DNA from: Chlamydiales bacterium
Lineage (GTDB): Bacteria > Chlamydiota > Chlamydiia > Chlamydiales > JACKPQ01
Direction of reading: 5' to 3'
Assembly: GCA_024233455.1 (NCBI GenBank)
Contig: JACKPP010000002.1
Coordinates: 529,047 to 593,046, forward strand
DNA: 64,000 nucleotides
Position 1 is the first letter of the stretch, and each line of letters starts with the position of its first letter. The notes below the pieces were generated by a model, which saw only the letters and a program-made list of their open reading frames with translations, ran no database searches and was not told the origin of the DNA. Both the position numbers and the translations under genes were made by a program. Positions 1 through 8,965 of the stretch are shown in pieces.

Positions 1-159
1 TAATTTAGAAAAGTATGTCTCTATTTTGTTGTCTAATTTGGCATCCTCAATGGACATCTTGACGCTAAGCTGTTCAATTTGCTCTTTTAATTGAGCAACA
101 AAGATATAGAGCGCCCCAATAATTGTAGTGATGACAACAATCATATTTAGCCAATCCAT
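1..159 (-). CDS. Small membrane-anchored coiled-coil protein, partial
   Basis: An open frame reads leftward from an ATG at 157-159 and runs off the window edge without a stop, giving 53 residues. It begins MDWLNMIVVITTIIGALYIF, one hydrophobic helix, followed by a heptad-like stretch rich in Gln, Glu and Lys, the pattern of a short inner-membrane protein with a cytoplasmic or periplasmic coiled coil. A weak Shine-Dalgarno (GAGGA) lies about 8 bases before the ATG. No family recognised. It lies downstream of rseP on the same strand, about 90 bases away. Confidence 0.5.
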   Translation of the reverse strand, partial: MDWLNMIVVITTIIGALYIFVAQLKEQIEQLSVKMSIEDAKLDNKIETYFSKL

Positions 160-251
160 AGGACCAATCCTCGGTAAATCCACTTTTGAGTCGCCCCTAC
201 TTTAATTATCATCTAAATTTTTGCATACCATTTTTTTTGCTTCTATAAAAG

Positions 252-2186
252 CTAAAAGAAGGTGCCAACTAGACGCACAACGTCATTAAAGGTGATATAA
301 AGGGCAAATCCTATTAGCAGAATAACAAAGACCATCACGATCCGATCCATGACTTTGTGGTTCACTCGTTTTCCGGTGATTCCCTCGATAAAAGAGATGA
401 CGATATGGCCGCCATCAAAGGGTGGAATAGGCAACAGATTTAAAATACCCAGATTGAGGCTAATGACCGCTAGCCAAAATAGAGCTTCGCTGACACCTAG
501 CCCCCAGCTATGGTGTAGCATTTGGATAATACCAACCGGACCTGCTACCCATTTAGGGGAAAGAGAACCCGAAAAGAGCCCCGTCAGCGTTCTCCACACA
601 TCGCGCATCGTATCTTCAAACAGCACCCAAGGACCTGGATTATAGATCACTTTTTGATCGACAAGAGGCACACCCAACATCAGTCTGCCGGTATAGGCAG
701 CCAGAATTTTTTCGGCACGTTCACGCTCTTTTTCATCGTCAATTTTTTCGATTTCCTTGGCTTTCTTTTCAAATTCTCCAGTTAAACGTGCTTTTTGGCT
801 CACTGGAACCGGAAAATCCTGGAAAGGAATCACTTCGACTGGCTTAAGAGCATAAAGAAATCCACTACTTGGTGTTTGGGCTCCGCTCCCCAAAGCATAA
901 GTCAAGTTTTTGAGGGCCTTCCAGTCAACTGATGATTCAAAGTATTGGTCGGCTTTGGACCACAGAATAGGCTTTTGAAAGCCTTGTCTTTGTACTATGA
1001 GTTGCACATGACGCGTCTGCATCAGCTTCAGTATATCTACACCAGAATGTACGGACACCCCATCAACTGCCAGAATTTGATCGCCTGCACGTAAAGCTAA
1101 ATCTTGGTCAGTTCCCGGCCAAGCGCTTTGCTGCTCTGCTTTGTCATCGATGTAATTGAGCGCTCTGATAACCTGACCATTTGAAGCAATTTCGTAAGGA
1201 ATAAAGTAGAGATCGGTTGTTTTTTGGCGCAAATTGAGGGCATAGTTCCAATCATCTAACTCAGATTGAAAACTGGGGCTTCCCAGCTGACTGACTTTCA
1301 GTCTGGGTAGTCGCGTTAAAAACGTGGCATTGCCACGCCGTACCGACAGAACGTGTGCAGGCTGATTGATGATTTTTGATAGTTGCAATTGCGAAAACAC
1401 CAGTCTGCCATCGGCCCAAAGGATACGGTCACCCGGTTCAATACCACTGTTTAGGATCGGGGACCCTTTGGGAACCGGCATGACTGCTGGATCGTAAATT
1501 AAAAAACTTGCGGGGCTCAAAATACCGAGCGTGTACATGTCATCGTCATAAAAACGGGGATCAAGATAGGGCTGTACGTTGATATCAAATGGCGTCTTCT
1601 CACCGTTGAGATAATCGATATGCGAGCCGGCAACGCGGATCATTTTGTCGTCTTTTTCAACCATGGTGTAGGTCAAGTCTTTCATGCCGTTATAGATTTT
1701 GCCATTGAAAGATTGGATCTGATCACCCGAGTGCACACCCTTTTCGTAAAGGGCCGATTTAGCATCCATGGCACCGATCAACTGAGTGAACTCAGAGAAC
1801 CCTTTTACTCGGCCACCTATTGCCCAAATGAGGGTAAAAAGAACGAAGGCAAATACCAAGTTAACTAGAGGACCGGCAAAAGCAACTGCAATCCGATCTC
1901 TGGGGCTTTTGCTGTAGTAGCCGCCCTTGACTTTGTGAGGAGGTGTTCGTCCTTCTTTTTGCATGCCCGCAATTTTGACGTAGCCACCAATCAAGACAAA
2001 ACAGAGCTGCCACTTCACATCGCCGCGCATCCAACTATAGAAAGGCTTACCAAATCCGATACTGAAGACTTGAATTTTCATCCCGCAACGCTTGGCAACA
2101 AAGTAATGTCCCAGTTCGTGAATAAACACCAAAAACCCTAGGCCGATAACAGCCAGGATAAAATAAATCAGGTGGTAAAATGGCAT
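252..2186 (-). CDS. rseP: Site-2 membrane zinc metalloprotease RseP
   Basis: Intramembrane protease (S2P family) that cleaves membrane-bound anti-sigma or signal-peptide substrates inside the inner membrane. The 644-residue protein has the HELGH zinc motif at residues 23-27 in its first membrane helix, a PDZ-containing periplasmic middle (a second, degenerate PDZ around residues 360-410 with the run LRAGDQILAVDG), and the C-terminal NLLPIPPFDGG motif that supplies the third metal ligand. It is longer than E. coli RseP (about 450) because of an expanded PDZ region, as in other chlamydiae. The ATG lies one base after the dxr stop, so dxr and rseP are one transcription unit, the same pairing as in C. 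trachomatis. Confidence 0.95.
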   Translation of the reverse strand: MPFYHLIYFILAVIGLGFLVFIHELGHYFVAKRCGMKIQVFSIGFGKPFYSWMRGDVKWQLCFVLIGGYVKIAGMQKEGRTPPHKVKGGYYSKSPRDRIAVAFAGPLVNLVFAFVLFTLIWAIGGRVKGFSEFTQLIGAMDAKSALYEKGVHSGDQIQSFNGKIYNGMKDLTYTMVEKDDKMIRVAGSHIDYLNGEKTPFDINVQPYLDPRFYDDDMYTLGILSPASFLIYDPAVMPVPKGSPILNSGIEPGDRILWADGRLVFSQLQLSKIINQPAHVLSVRRGNATFLTRLPRLKVSQLGSPSFQSELDDWNYALNLRQKTTDLYFIPYEIASNGQVIRALNYIDDKAEQQSAWPGTDQDLALRAGDQILAVDGVSVHSGVDILKLMQTRHVQLIVQRQGFQKPILWSKADQYFESSVDWKALKNLTYALGSGAQTPSSGFLYALKPVEVIPFQDFPVPVSQKARLTGEFEKKAKEIEKIDDEKERERAEKILAAYTGRLMLGVPLVDQKVIYNPGPWVLFEDTMRDVWRTLTGLFSGSLSPKWVAGPVGIIQMLHHSWGLGVSEALFWLAVISLNLGILNLLPIPPFDGGHIVISFIEGITGKRVNHKVMDRIVMVFVILLIGFALYITFNDVVRLVGTFF

Positions 2187-2187
2187 A

Positions 2188-3309
2188 CTAAATCTCTCTT
2201 GCTAATTGTCTTGCTTCACTGTCAACTGCTACTATATCATCAATGCTGATTACCGCATATGGAGTATGGTGCTCCATCAAAGTTTCAAGCTTCTGGCCGA
2301 TCTCTATCCAGCGAATTTGGCCATCCAAAAACCGATGAACCAGCACTTCGTTTGCCGCATTCATAAAGCACGGCATGCTTTTTCCTGTCCTAGCCGCTTC
2401 AAATGCCAGACTAAGGCAGCGAAAACGCTTCCAGTCAGGGGCATAAAAATCTAGTTTAGAGTATTTGGTAAAATCAAAACAACCCATCATTCCATCCACC
2501 CGCTCCGGATAAGTCAAAGCGTACTGGATGGGAAGGTGCATACTAGGTGGCGACAGCTGCGCTATCAGCGATCCATCACGCCATTCAACCAAACTATGAA
2601 TCACACTCTGAGGATGAATGACAACCTCGATTTTATCCAGGGGCACATCAAATAGGACATGTGCTTCTATCACTTCCAGCCCTTTATTCATAAGTGTGGA
2701 TGAATCCACAGTGATTTTAGCGCCCATGGACCAAGTTGGATGGCAGAGGGCATCCTCAGGCTTGATGTTATCCAAATTTTCCTTCTGGCGAAACGGCCCA
2801 CCAGAACCGGTTAACACCAGTCTTTTAATCTCCTTTTTATCCCCTGTTTGCAGACACTGAAATAATGCGCTATGCTCACTATCGACGGGAATAATCATTG
2901 AGCCCTTTTCTTTGGCCCGTTGCATGACAAGTGAGCCGGCAGCAACCAATACTTCTTTATTGGCCAAAGCTATGCATTTGCCAGCATCAATAGCGCGCAA
3001 AACAGGAGCAATACCACTCGCGCCAACGATAGCTGCTACCACACAATCTACAGACTCAAGCGATGCAAGCTCTTCTATAGTGCAAAAAACTTGCTTGGGA
3101 AAAAGTTTTCGAAGGTGATTTTCAGCTGCTGGATCAGCAACTGCTACAACCTCGGGGTGGAATTCTTCGATCTGCTTAGCCAGGAGCTGCGCATTTTTTC
3201 TAGCTGCCAAACCCACAACTTGAATAGATTTTTTCAGGTGGCGCACAACATCCAATGTTTGACAGCCGATCGATCCAGTCGATCCTAAAATACTTATACG
3301 CTTAACCAT
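2188..3309 (-). CDS. dxr: 1-deoxy-D-xylulose 5-phosphate reductoisomerase
   Basis: Converts DXP to 2-C-methyl-D-erythritol 4-phosphate with NADPH, the committed step of the non-mevalonate isoprenoid pathway. The 373-residue protein starts MVKRISILGSTGSIG, the canonical Rossmann nucleotide site at residues 9-15, and has the PVDSEHSALFQCL metal and substrate segment and the later SSTLMNKGLE motif. A 12-codon upstream extension is open but the family start and the position of the Rossmann strand favour the ATG at 3309. It is followed one base later by rseP. Confidence 0.96.
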   Translation of the reverse strand: MVKRISILGSTGSIGCQTLDVVRHLKKSIQVVGLAARKNAQLLAKQIEEFHPEVVAVADPAAENHLRKLFPKQVFCTIEELASLESVDCVVAAIVGASGIAPVLRAIDAGKCIALANKEVLVAAGSLVMQRAKEKGSMIIPVDSEHSALFQCLQTGDKKEIKRLVLTGSGGPFRQKENLDNIKPEDALCHPTWSMGAKITVDSSTLMNKGLEVIEAHVLFDVPLDKIEVVIHPQSVIHSLVEWRDGSLIAQLSPPSMHLPIQYALTYPERVDGMMGCFDFTKYSKLDFYAPDWKRFRCLSLAFEAARTGKSMPCFMNAANEVLVHRFLDGQIRWIEIGQKLETLMEHHTPYAVISIDDIVAVDSEARQLAREI

Positions 3310-3412
3310 ACAACTTTGACTATAACATACTAGGGGCTTAAACAAAATCTTTTCCGAACTCCTACAACCACTACATTAGAAAATCTATAATTTTTCGGTG
3401 GACTTAAATTCC

Positions 3413-3472
3413 TTCTCATGAGAATCTGGGAAACGATTATTAAAACAACCCTCAAAACTGTGGAGGACCACA
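3413..3472 (+). promoter_or_regulatory. Leader of small membrane-protein gene with RBS hairpin
   Basis: Two structures lie in the leader of the gene at 3474. TTCTCATGAGAA (3413-3424) is a perfect 12-base palindrome. TGTGG-AGGA-CCACA (3459-3472) is a 5-bp hairpin whose loop is the AGGA core of the Shine-Dalgarno sequence, ending one base before the ATG. Such a hairpin could occlude the ribosome site, but a stem this short may simply melt. Confidence 0.4.
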
Positions 3473-3473
3473 A

Positions 3474-3806
3474 ATGTCATTTTGTACTAAAGTTAAAGCA
3501 AAAACCGAGTTCACGCAATACGCACTAATGGGCATCGGAGCAGCGGCGGTTACAACTAAGGCTTCAGCAATGGCTTATGCTTTATTTCAGAACGTTTCGC
3601 TATTTAGAAATCCACGAGCCCTAGTTAATGTCAGTCCTTTTGGCAAACATACTGGCGCATTTGTCGCAGGTGGACTTTTGCTATCAGGCCTCGTCTTAGG
3701 TGGCGGCTTAATTGCTGATGGCTATCGCGCTTGGAAATCATCCAGAGCTGATGATAGAGTTCATACTACACGAACTCCTGCACAAGTAACTACTGACGAA
3801 GAGTAG
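3474..3806 (+). CDS. Small two-helix membrane protein, hypothetical
   Basis: The 110-residue protein is not recognised by family. Two hydrophobic stretches are visible, around residues 12-35 (Ala/Met-rich) and 60-80 (a Gly/Leu-rich run), followed by a charged, Thr-rich tail of about 30 residues. A GGAGGA ribosome site precedes the ATG. It stands alone between dxr and the ytg operon, facing the other way, and is closed by its own terminator. The two-helix plus polar tail plan recalls chlamydial inclusion-membrane (Inc) proteins, which is only an inference from shape. Confidence 0.65.
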   Translation: MSFCTKVKAKTEFTQYALMGIGAAAVTTKASAMAYALFQNVSLFRNPRALVNVSPFGKHTGAFVAGGLLLSGLVLGGGLIADGYRAWKSSRADDRVHTTRTPAQVTTDEE

Positions 3807-3832
3807 TTTTTTCTGATTTTTAGGATTTTTGT

Positions 3833-3864
3833 AACCCTTCTTGGCAAACGAGAAGGGTTTTTTC
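3833..3864 (+). terminator. Rho-independent terminator
   Basis: AACCCTTCT and AGAAGGGTT form a 9-bp stem (3833-3841 and 3851-3859) with a 9-base loop, followed by a run of T residues. It ends the small gene at 3474-3806. Confidence 0.85.
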
Positions 3865-3907
3865 TTACTCACAAAAATTGGTCTCGGGCGATGACCTCAA
3901 AATGCCT

Positions 3908-4897
3908 TTACTGCGTGGGGGATGTCAGCGCCTCTGTCTTTCGTATCTTTAATTGCAAAAGCTGCTTTAAAACCAGTGCTCCCAGATAAAATAGTGTCAG
4001 AAGAACAGTTAGCAGCCCCGATGTGGAAAGTGGCAGACTAAAAACAGAGAGACAGTGACGAGACACAGCAACTGAGATCAACGAGGTGCCAGCGCCAATG
4101 GTAGCAGCAAGCAAAATCATGGATTTCAAACGCTGGCAAAAAAGCCTAGCAATTAGACTTGGAAAAATCATCAACCCTAACACTAAAAAAGCACCGACTG
4201 CACGAAAAGCCCCAATAGCTGTGAGCGATGTCAGCACCATCAGCATGTAACCCATCATCGCTGGCGAAAAACCAAGCACTTTTGCCAGGCCGGCATCAAA
4301 GGTGGTTAGATGCCACACTTTGAAAAAGGCAACTATCACCGCAATATCTGCGATGCAGATCCAAAAAATGAGCTTTAAATCGTGCAAATGAAGTCCATCG
4401 ACATTCCCCATAATCGCTTCAATACCCAGATGTGTATTACGCGTTTGAAGGGTCACAAGCGTGATACCTAGCGCAAAGAAAACCGAAAAAACTAGACCGA
4501 TGCTGGCATCGCTGTAAAGGCGCATGACTTTAGTTAACCACTCCGTACAAAGGGCAGTTAAAAGCGCGGTAATGAAAGCTGCTATTAGTAAGATTTTAAG
4601 ATCTAGCGTTGCTAAACTGAGCTCTTTAACCGGGGCAAAGCTGACCACGACCAAAAACGCGCAGATAATCCCAAGCAGTATGGTATGTGAGAGGGCATTG
4701 GCCAGCATGGTCATGCGGCGAAGATAGAGCAGGCCGCCGATGAGGGCAGCTGCAATCGATATAAGAGCTAAAGCGCCCACCTGAATTTCATCGGTGGTGA
4801 GTTGATCCAGAGGCAACCGTCCCACCACAAAGAGCGAAAGGCGCTGAATAAACAAACCGAAAAATTCAAAAAAATTGACATTCCAATAGGGATTCAT
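3908..4897 (-). CDS. ytgD: Metal ABC transporter permease YtgD
   Basis: ABC-3 family inner-membrane permease for iron/manganese (ZnuB/TroD-like), second permease of the Ytg system. It has eight or nine hydrophobic helices and the family signature region around GAFRAVGAFLVLGLMIFPS. The ATG at 4897 is preferred over one two codons upstream (4903): GAGG sits 7 bases before it and it forms an ATGA overlap with the ytgCR stop. The protein is 329 residues. As in Chlamydia it is the last gene of the ytg operon. Confidence 0.9.
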   Translation of the reverse strand: MNPYWNVNFFEFFGLFIQRLSLFVVGRLPLDQLTTDEIQVGALALISIAAALIGGLLYLRRMTMLANALSHTILLGIICAFLVVVSFAPVKELSLATLDLKILLIAAFITALLTALCTEWLTKVMRLYSDASIGLVFSVFFALGITLVTLQTRNTHLGIEAIMGNVDGLHLHDLKLIFWICIADIAVIVAFFKVWHLTTFDAGLAKVLGFSPAMMGYMLMVLTSLTAIGAFRAVGAFLVLGLMIFPSLIARLFCQRLKSMILLAATIGAGTSLISVAVSRHCLSVFSLPLSTSGLLTVLLTLFYLGALVLKQLLQLKIRKTEALTSPTQ

Positions 4898-6150
4898 TGC
4901 CATACCTCACTTGAAGGTATTGGCTGAGCATGCGGGTCTTTTTTGGGATTACGAAGAAGTTTGGTTAGCCGCACTTCAAGCTCTGGAGTTAGAATATGCT
5001 CCATTTCTTCGGCACTGCGGTGCACTTTATCTGCTCCAATTCCAAGCTGGCTAGTCAAGTAGACTTCCCATAAGCGATGCAAACGGATGATTTGACTGGC
5101 GCGTCTGACCCCATCTAAACTCAAGGAAAATGTATTTTTTTGCCGCTTTACGAATCCTTGGTAGCTGAGTCGTAAAAGGGATAAGCGCAGGGCAAATAGG
5201 CTTCGATCTGAGCGTATTTGCAGCTCTTTCAAGCTGCATGCACCCATTTTCCACAAAAGTTTTAAATCGTTTTCAATTTTACACATGCGTTTAAAACGCA
5301 TAATACGGTAGTGACGCACTACAAGTCCCTGTCCCGGAGCAAAAAGCATGGCCAGCAAGCTGAACGCAGAGGCCAGCAAAACGATCATCGGTCCGGTCGG
5401 GAGCCCAACGGAAAATTGCACCGATAGTAGTGTTCCAAACAATCCTGAAGCCATACCGATGACTGCTGCCCATATGAGCATGGTACTCAGCTTATGGGTT
5501 AAGCGTCTGGCTGCAACAGCTGGAGCCACTAGCATACCCGACATCAAGACTACACCTACGCTGCGCAGGCCAATCACCACCGCCAGGGCCAATAAAACCA
5601 AAGTCAGTACATCGATAAGCTGTGTAGAAATACCGCAACACGAGGCAAAATCGCGATCGAAATTGACAACTTTGATGTGTTGGAAGAGAACAATGACAAA
5701 CACCAATGTCACAGCCGCCAAACCGGCGTAAACCGCAAGATCACGGGTGACCATCGTTGCCGATTGTCCATAAAGAAAAACCTGAACCTGAGAATAGAGC
5801 ATGGGACGCGTAAATTGCAAACGACTCGCCAGTAGCACACCCAATCCCAAAAAAGCGGTTAGAATAGCACAAAGGGCAGCATCGGATGAGAGGCGCAACC
5901 GCTTTTGCAAAAAATGCATCGCCATGAGACCAAGTAGGGCAAAGACAAACGCGCCCACAAGTGAGTAGGCAGAACCGAGCATCGCTCCCAAAATAACCCC
6001 GGGATAGGTGGCGTGAGAGAGAGCTTCGCCCACCAGAGATCTTTGACGCACAAAAGCAATGACACCGACAAGCGATGCAGATAAACACATTAAAATTGCA
6101 CCCCACGTCGGCGCCATCATCACCGGATCGTGGAAAAGGCCCATATTCAT
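4894..6150 (-). CDS. ytgC: Metal ABC permease fused to DtxR-like repressor (YtgCR)
   Basis: The 418-residue protein has two parts. Residues 1 to about 285 are an ABC-3 metal permease with multiple membrane helices and the run LRSVGVVLMSGMLVAPAVA. Residues from about 290 to the end are a DtxR/MntR-type domain: a helix-turn-helix region, then HRLWE (H358, E362), KVH (H377), and E381, E384 and H385, matching DtxR ligands H79, E83, H98, position 102, E105 and H106. In C. trachomatis the equivalent YtgCR protein is cleaved to release the iron-dependent repressor YtgR; the same is inferred here. Position 102 is Glu rather than the Cys of DtxR. The ATG overlaps the ytgB stop (ATGA). Confidence 0.93.
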   Translation of the reverse strand: MNMGLFHDPVMMAPTWGAILMCLSASLVGVIAFVRQRSLVGEALSHATYPGVILGAMLGSAYSLVGAFVFALLGLMAMHFLQKRLRLSSDAALCAILTAFLGLGVLLASRLQFTRPMLYSQVQVFLYGQSATMVTRDLAVYAGLAAVTLVFVIVLFQHIKVVNFDRDFASCCGISTQLIDVLTLVLLALAVVIGLRSVGVVLMSGMLVAPAVAARRLTHKLSTMLIWAAVIGMASGLFGTLLSVQFSVGLPTGPMIVLLASAFSLLAMLFAPGQGLVVRHYRIMRFKRMCKIENDLKLLWKMGACSLKELQIRSDRSLFALRLSLLRLSYQGFVKRQKNTFSLSLDGVRRASQIIRLHRLWEVYLTSQLGIGADKVHRSAEEMEHILTPELEVRLTKLLRNPKKDPHAQPIPSSEVWQ

Positions 6151-6920
6151 TTGCAAAAGCCTTCCTGCTTGCTCTTGGAGAGCTTGGTCACTTCAGCTAG
6201 AAGCGCCCCTTTTTGCCCATAGGTGCGCGCGATATTGTCTTGGTTGAATACCTGCTCAGTTTCACCACAAGCCACAAGGCTTGTATTGAGCAAAACGACC
6301 CAATCAAAATACTCTTGGACGGCATTTAAATCGTGATGGACCACAAAAAGCGTTTTACCCTGTTTTTTGAGTTTCTTTAACAGGATCATGATGGCTTTTT
6401 CAGTCGCTAAATCCACACCCGCAAAAGGTTCATCTAGAAGGTAAATATCGGCATCTTGCAAAAGCGCTCTGGCCAAGAAAACCCGCTGCTGCTGTCCTCC
6501 GGAGAGCTGGTCAATCTGACGACCTTCAAACGCGTCCATTTCAAGCATTTCCAAGGCTTGCATAGCGGCAATCTTGTCTGCTTGGCGCGGCCATTTAAGC
6601 CAACCAAGCTTGCCATAACGCCCCATCAACACCACTTCGAGCACTGTGATTGGAAAATCCCAATCTACTGAGCTGCGTTGAGGAATATAGGCAACTTTTT
6701 CACGCACATCCTTAAAATTTTGGCCAAAAAAACGGACCTGTCCAGCGGTAGGCTTCACAATGCCAAGCGCGGTCTTCAAAAGAGTACTCTTCCCTGCACC
6801 ATTGGGACCGATTACACCAACAAGTTTACCTTGGGGGATGGTAAAGGAGATATCCCACAGCACAGACGTTTGCCCGTAATCAACGGTTAAATTTTGCGCT
6901 TTAAAGACTGTTTCACCCAT
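6147..6920 (-). CDS. ytgB: Metal ABC transporter ATP-binding protein YtgB
   Basis: ATPase of the Ytg iron/manganese importer. The 257-residue protein has Walker A GPNGAGKST (lysine 44), signature LSGGQQQR, Walker B IYLLDEPFAGVD and a switch histidine in FVVHHDL. The start at 6920 (MGETVF) is preferred over an upstream in-frame codon because the protein then begins with the normal ABC N-terminus. The ATG overlaps the end of ytgA by 8 bases, indicating translational coupling. Confidence 0.94.
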   Translation of the reverse strand: MGETVFKAQNLTVDYGQTSVLWDISFTIPQGKLVGVIGPNGAGKSTLLKTALGIVKPTAGQVRFFGQNFKDVREKVAYIPQRSSVDWDFPITVLEVVLMGRYGKLGWLKWPRQADKIAAMQALEMLEMDAFEGRQIDQLSGGQQQRVFLARALLQDADIYLLDEPFAGVDLATEKAIMILLKKLKKQGKTLFVVHHDLNAVQEYFDWVVLLNTSLVACGETEQVFNQDNIARTYGQKGALLAEVTKLSKSKQEGFCK

Positions 6921-7860
6921 GCAGCCCCTGTGAAATAAGCGCAGCATTGTGTAGCATCATCTGCGCATACGACTCCCCCATGGCATCGCCGTAGAGAGAC
7001 CCGTCGATAATACGCACCTTATGCCCCCGTTTTTGACATACATCTAAAACCTTCATAAGCGCTGCTTGATTCACATTAGACTCGGGGAAAACCACAGAAA
7101 CTTTGTAACGCTCGATATGCGCTGAAATCTCTTGGATATCGCGCGGAGTTAGTTGTCCATCCGGCGAAAGACCTTCGGGCGCTGCCACCCGCTTTTTCCA
7201 GCTATGGCTTCCCAGCTCGTCTGCAGTGGACAGATAGCGTCTGGCAAAGTAGTTAAAAGCATCGTGACTTGTCACTAAAAATCGTTTACTTTCAGGAACA
7301 GCTTGCATCTGCTCGTAGATCTGAGCATGCACTTTCAGCAACTGAGCTTTGAGCTCTGCCCCATTTTTTTGGAATGCAGCTTTATGCTCAGGATCTTTCT
7401 CTGATAGTGCCCATACGATCGGATCAATACAGCGTATCCAAAGAGCAACGTCCATCCACACATGAGGATCGAGCTGCCCATCGATGACCAACAGCTCTTC
7501 TCGGCACTGGCGGTACAAATGGTCACCTAAAGTGACACACTTTTGGTGCTCTTTAAGCTGGCGACAGAGACTCGGCCCATGTTCTAAACCCAAACCATTG
7601 GCAAATACTATGTCGGCACGTCCAAATTTTTCAGCATCGCCTTTGACCAGTTCATAGCTATGGGGATCAATTTCCCCATGAATAAGCGCTAGACAGTCGA
7701 CATGCTCACCACCAACACCTCGAACCAAATCATCGATCATGGCCACAGTAGATAGCACTTTGATCTTTTTTGAATCTTTCATCCATGCTTTAAGTGAATG
7801 AGCATTATTTGATGTACAACCTACCGCTACAATGAGCAAAAGGAAAAAACGTTTAATCAT
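6913..7860 (-). CDS. ytgA: Metal-binding lipoprotein YtgA (ABC transporter)
   Basis: Periplasmic cluster A-1 solute-binding protein that captures iron or manganese for YtgBCD. The 315-residue product starts MIKRFFLLLIVAVGC, a lipoprotein signal with the lipid-modified cysteine at residue 15. The metal-site segments are visible: DPHSYE, DPHVWMD, SHDAFNYFARRY, FPESN and DGSLYGDAM. The longer upstream frame is rejected because the signal peptide fixes the start at 7860. It overlaps the end of mrp by 8 bases and the start of ytgB by 8 bases. Confidence 0.93.
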   Translation of the reverse strand: MIKRFFLLLIVAVGCTSNNAHSLKAWMKDSKKIKVLSTVAMIDDLVRGVGGEHVDCLALIHGEIDPHSYELVKGDAEKFGRADIVFANGLGLEHGPSLCRQLKEHQKCVTLGDHLYRQCREELLVIDGQLDPHVWMDVALWIRCIDPIVWALSEKDPEHKAAFQKNGAELKAQLLKVHAQIYEQMQAVPESKRFLVTSHDAFNYFARRYLSTADELGSHSWKKRVAAPEGLSPDGQLTPRDIQEISAHIERYKVSVVFPESNVNQAALMKVLDVCQKRGHKVRIIDGSLYGDAMGESYAQMMLHNAALISQGLHG

Positions 7861-8965
7861 AGTCGACCTTATTTTGCGCGCGCTGCAAAAATGCATAGGA
7901 AAAAATTCCTGCTTTGCAACCAGAGCTGAATTCTATTTTCAAACCGTAGCGTCCAACACTATAAATTTTACTCGCACTCATATTATTCGATAGACTTTTT
8001 TTTAAAGACGAGCATCGAGAGCACGGACACTTTTTCTCAAGTTTAGCTAAATCATAGCGCGAAACACCCTCATCTGTCCACTCAATAACAAACTCGGCTG
8101 GACCCGATTGAAAAATACGGTTGATACGCACTCCTTCTTCTCCAGACCCCGCTTGTTCCTCTATAAAAAGTTTTTCGTGGTCCTTTTTCCAGAGCAATTC
8201 AAAGCTATCTAATCCCTGCGCGCCTTCAAAACATTGGTGGAGTTTTTGAGCCACAAGCGAAAAGGCTATTGCTGCTTGCGTATTTTCTCCTATATTAAAG
8301 AGCGACTCTCCCTGATCGGCGCATAAAGACAAGAGCGGCTCTAAAGGGATTTTCCCAAAGAGCTGCACCTGAAGCTCCCTTGCCAGGCGCTCTCCCCCAC
8401 CCTCTCCAAGCGGGTAGGCGCGCTCACTCCCCATTTGAAAATAGCTCATATTTTCAACCACACCTAAAATAGGCACTTGCAAACGTCGAAAACAGTCACT
8501 TGCCTTGCGTACATCCAAGAGAGCAATCTCTTGCGGTGTTGTAACCAAAAGGGCCCCGGCAAAAACTGCCTTCTGCAGCAACGTGAGTTGAACATCACCA
8601 GTACCAGGTGGGAAATCGATGAGCAAATAATCCAAAGCTCCCCAAACCGTACTAAATAAAAATTTCTCGATTGTCTCATTAGCAATCGGAGCCCGCACAA
8701 CCGCTGCATCACGTTGAAAATAAGCCACACTCATAAGTTTAATTCCACACATTTGGGCCGGAATCAAATAATGCCCATCTATACTCATTGGCTGATCATA
8801 GGGCATCATGTGGTCGAGCGATGGACCATAAACATCTGCGTCTAAAACCCCAACCTCAAAACCTCTTTTCTTGAGGGCTAGGGCCAAATGACAAGTGACC
8901 GTGGATTTTCCAACCCCTCCCTTTCCGGCACCAATTGCAACAAGCTTTTTAATCTTTTTTATCAT
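7853..8965 (-). CDS. mrp: Mrp/HCF101-like Fe-S cluster carrier ATPase with DUF971
   Basis: P-loop NTPase (370 residues) expected to bind and hand over Fe-S clusters. The deviant Walker A GKGGVGKST is at residues 14-22 and the PPGTGDVQLTL segment is present. The usual ApbC/Mrp CxxC after ENMS is absent: the text reads ENMSYFQMGSERAYPLG. Instead the protein ends in a DUF971 domain (about residues 275-365) with CPCSRC and a GIFSYAFL motif. This domain pair and the missing CxxC resemble plant chloroplast HCF101, but without its N-terminal DUF59. Start at 8965 is set by the P-loop position. It heads the ytg operon, overlapping ytgA by 8 bases. Confidence 0.9.
   Translation of the reverse strand: MIKKIKKLVAIGAGKGGVGKSTVTCHLALALKKRGFEVGVLDADVYGPSLDHMMPYDQPMSIDGHYLIPAQMCGIKLMSVAYFQRDAAVVRAPIANETIEKFLFSTVWGALDYLLIDFPPGTGDVQLTLLQKAVFAGALLVTTPQEIALLDVRKASDCFRRLQVPILGVVENMSYFQMGSERAYPLGEGGGERLARELQVQLFGKIPLEPLLSLCADQGESLFNIGENTQAAIAFSLVAQKLHQCFEGAQGLDSFELLWKKDHEKLFIEEQAGSGEEGVRINRIFQSGPAEFVIEWTDEGVSRYDLAKLEKKCPCSRCSSLKKSLSNNMSASKIYSVGRYGLKIEFSSGCKAGIFSYAFLQRAQNKVDYD

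Noticed and set aside
5348..5731. Rightward frame of 127 codons over ytgC
   Set aside because: Antisense to conserved membrane helices; Thr/Ala-rich by complement of the permease code.
5741..6106. Frames on the minus strand inside ytgC with start codons
   Set aside because: Out of frame with a clear permease; Cys-rich and without pattern, so shadows.
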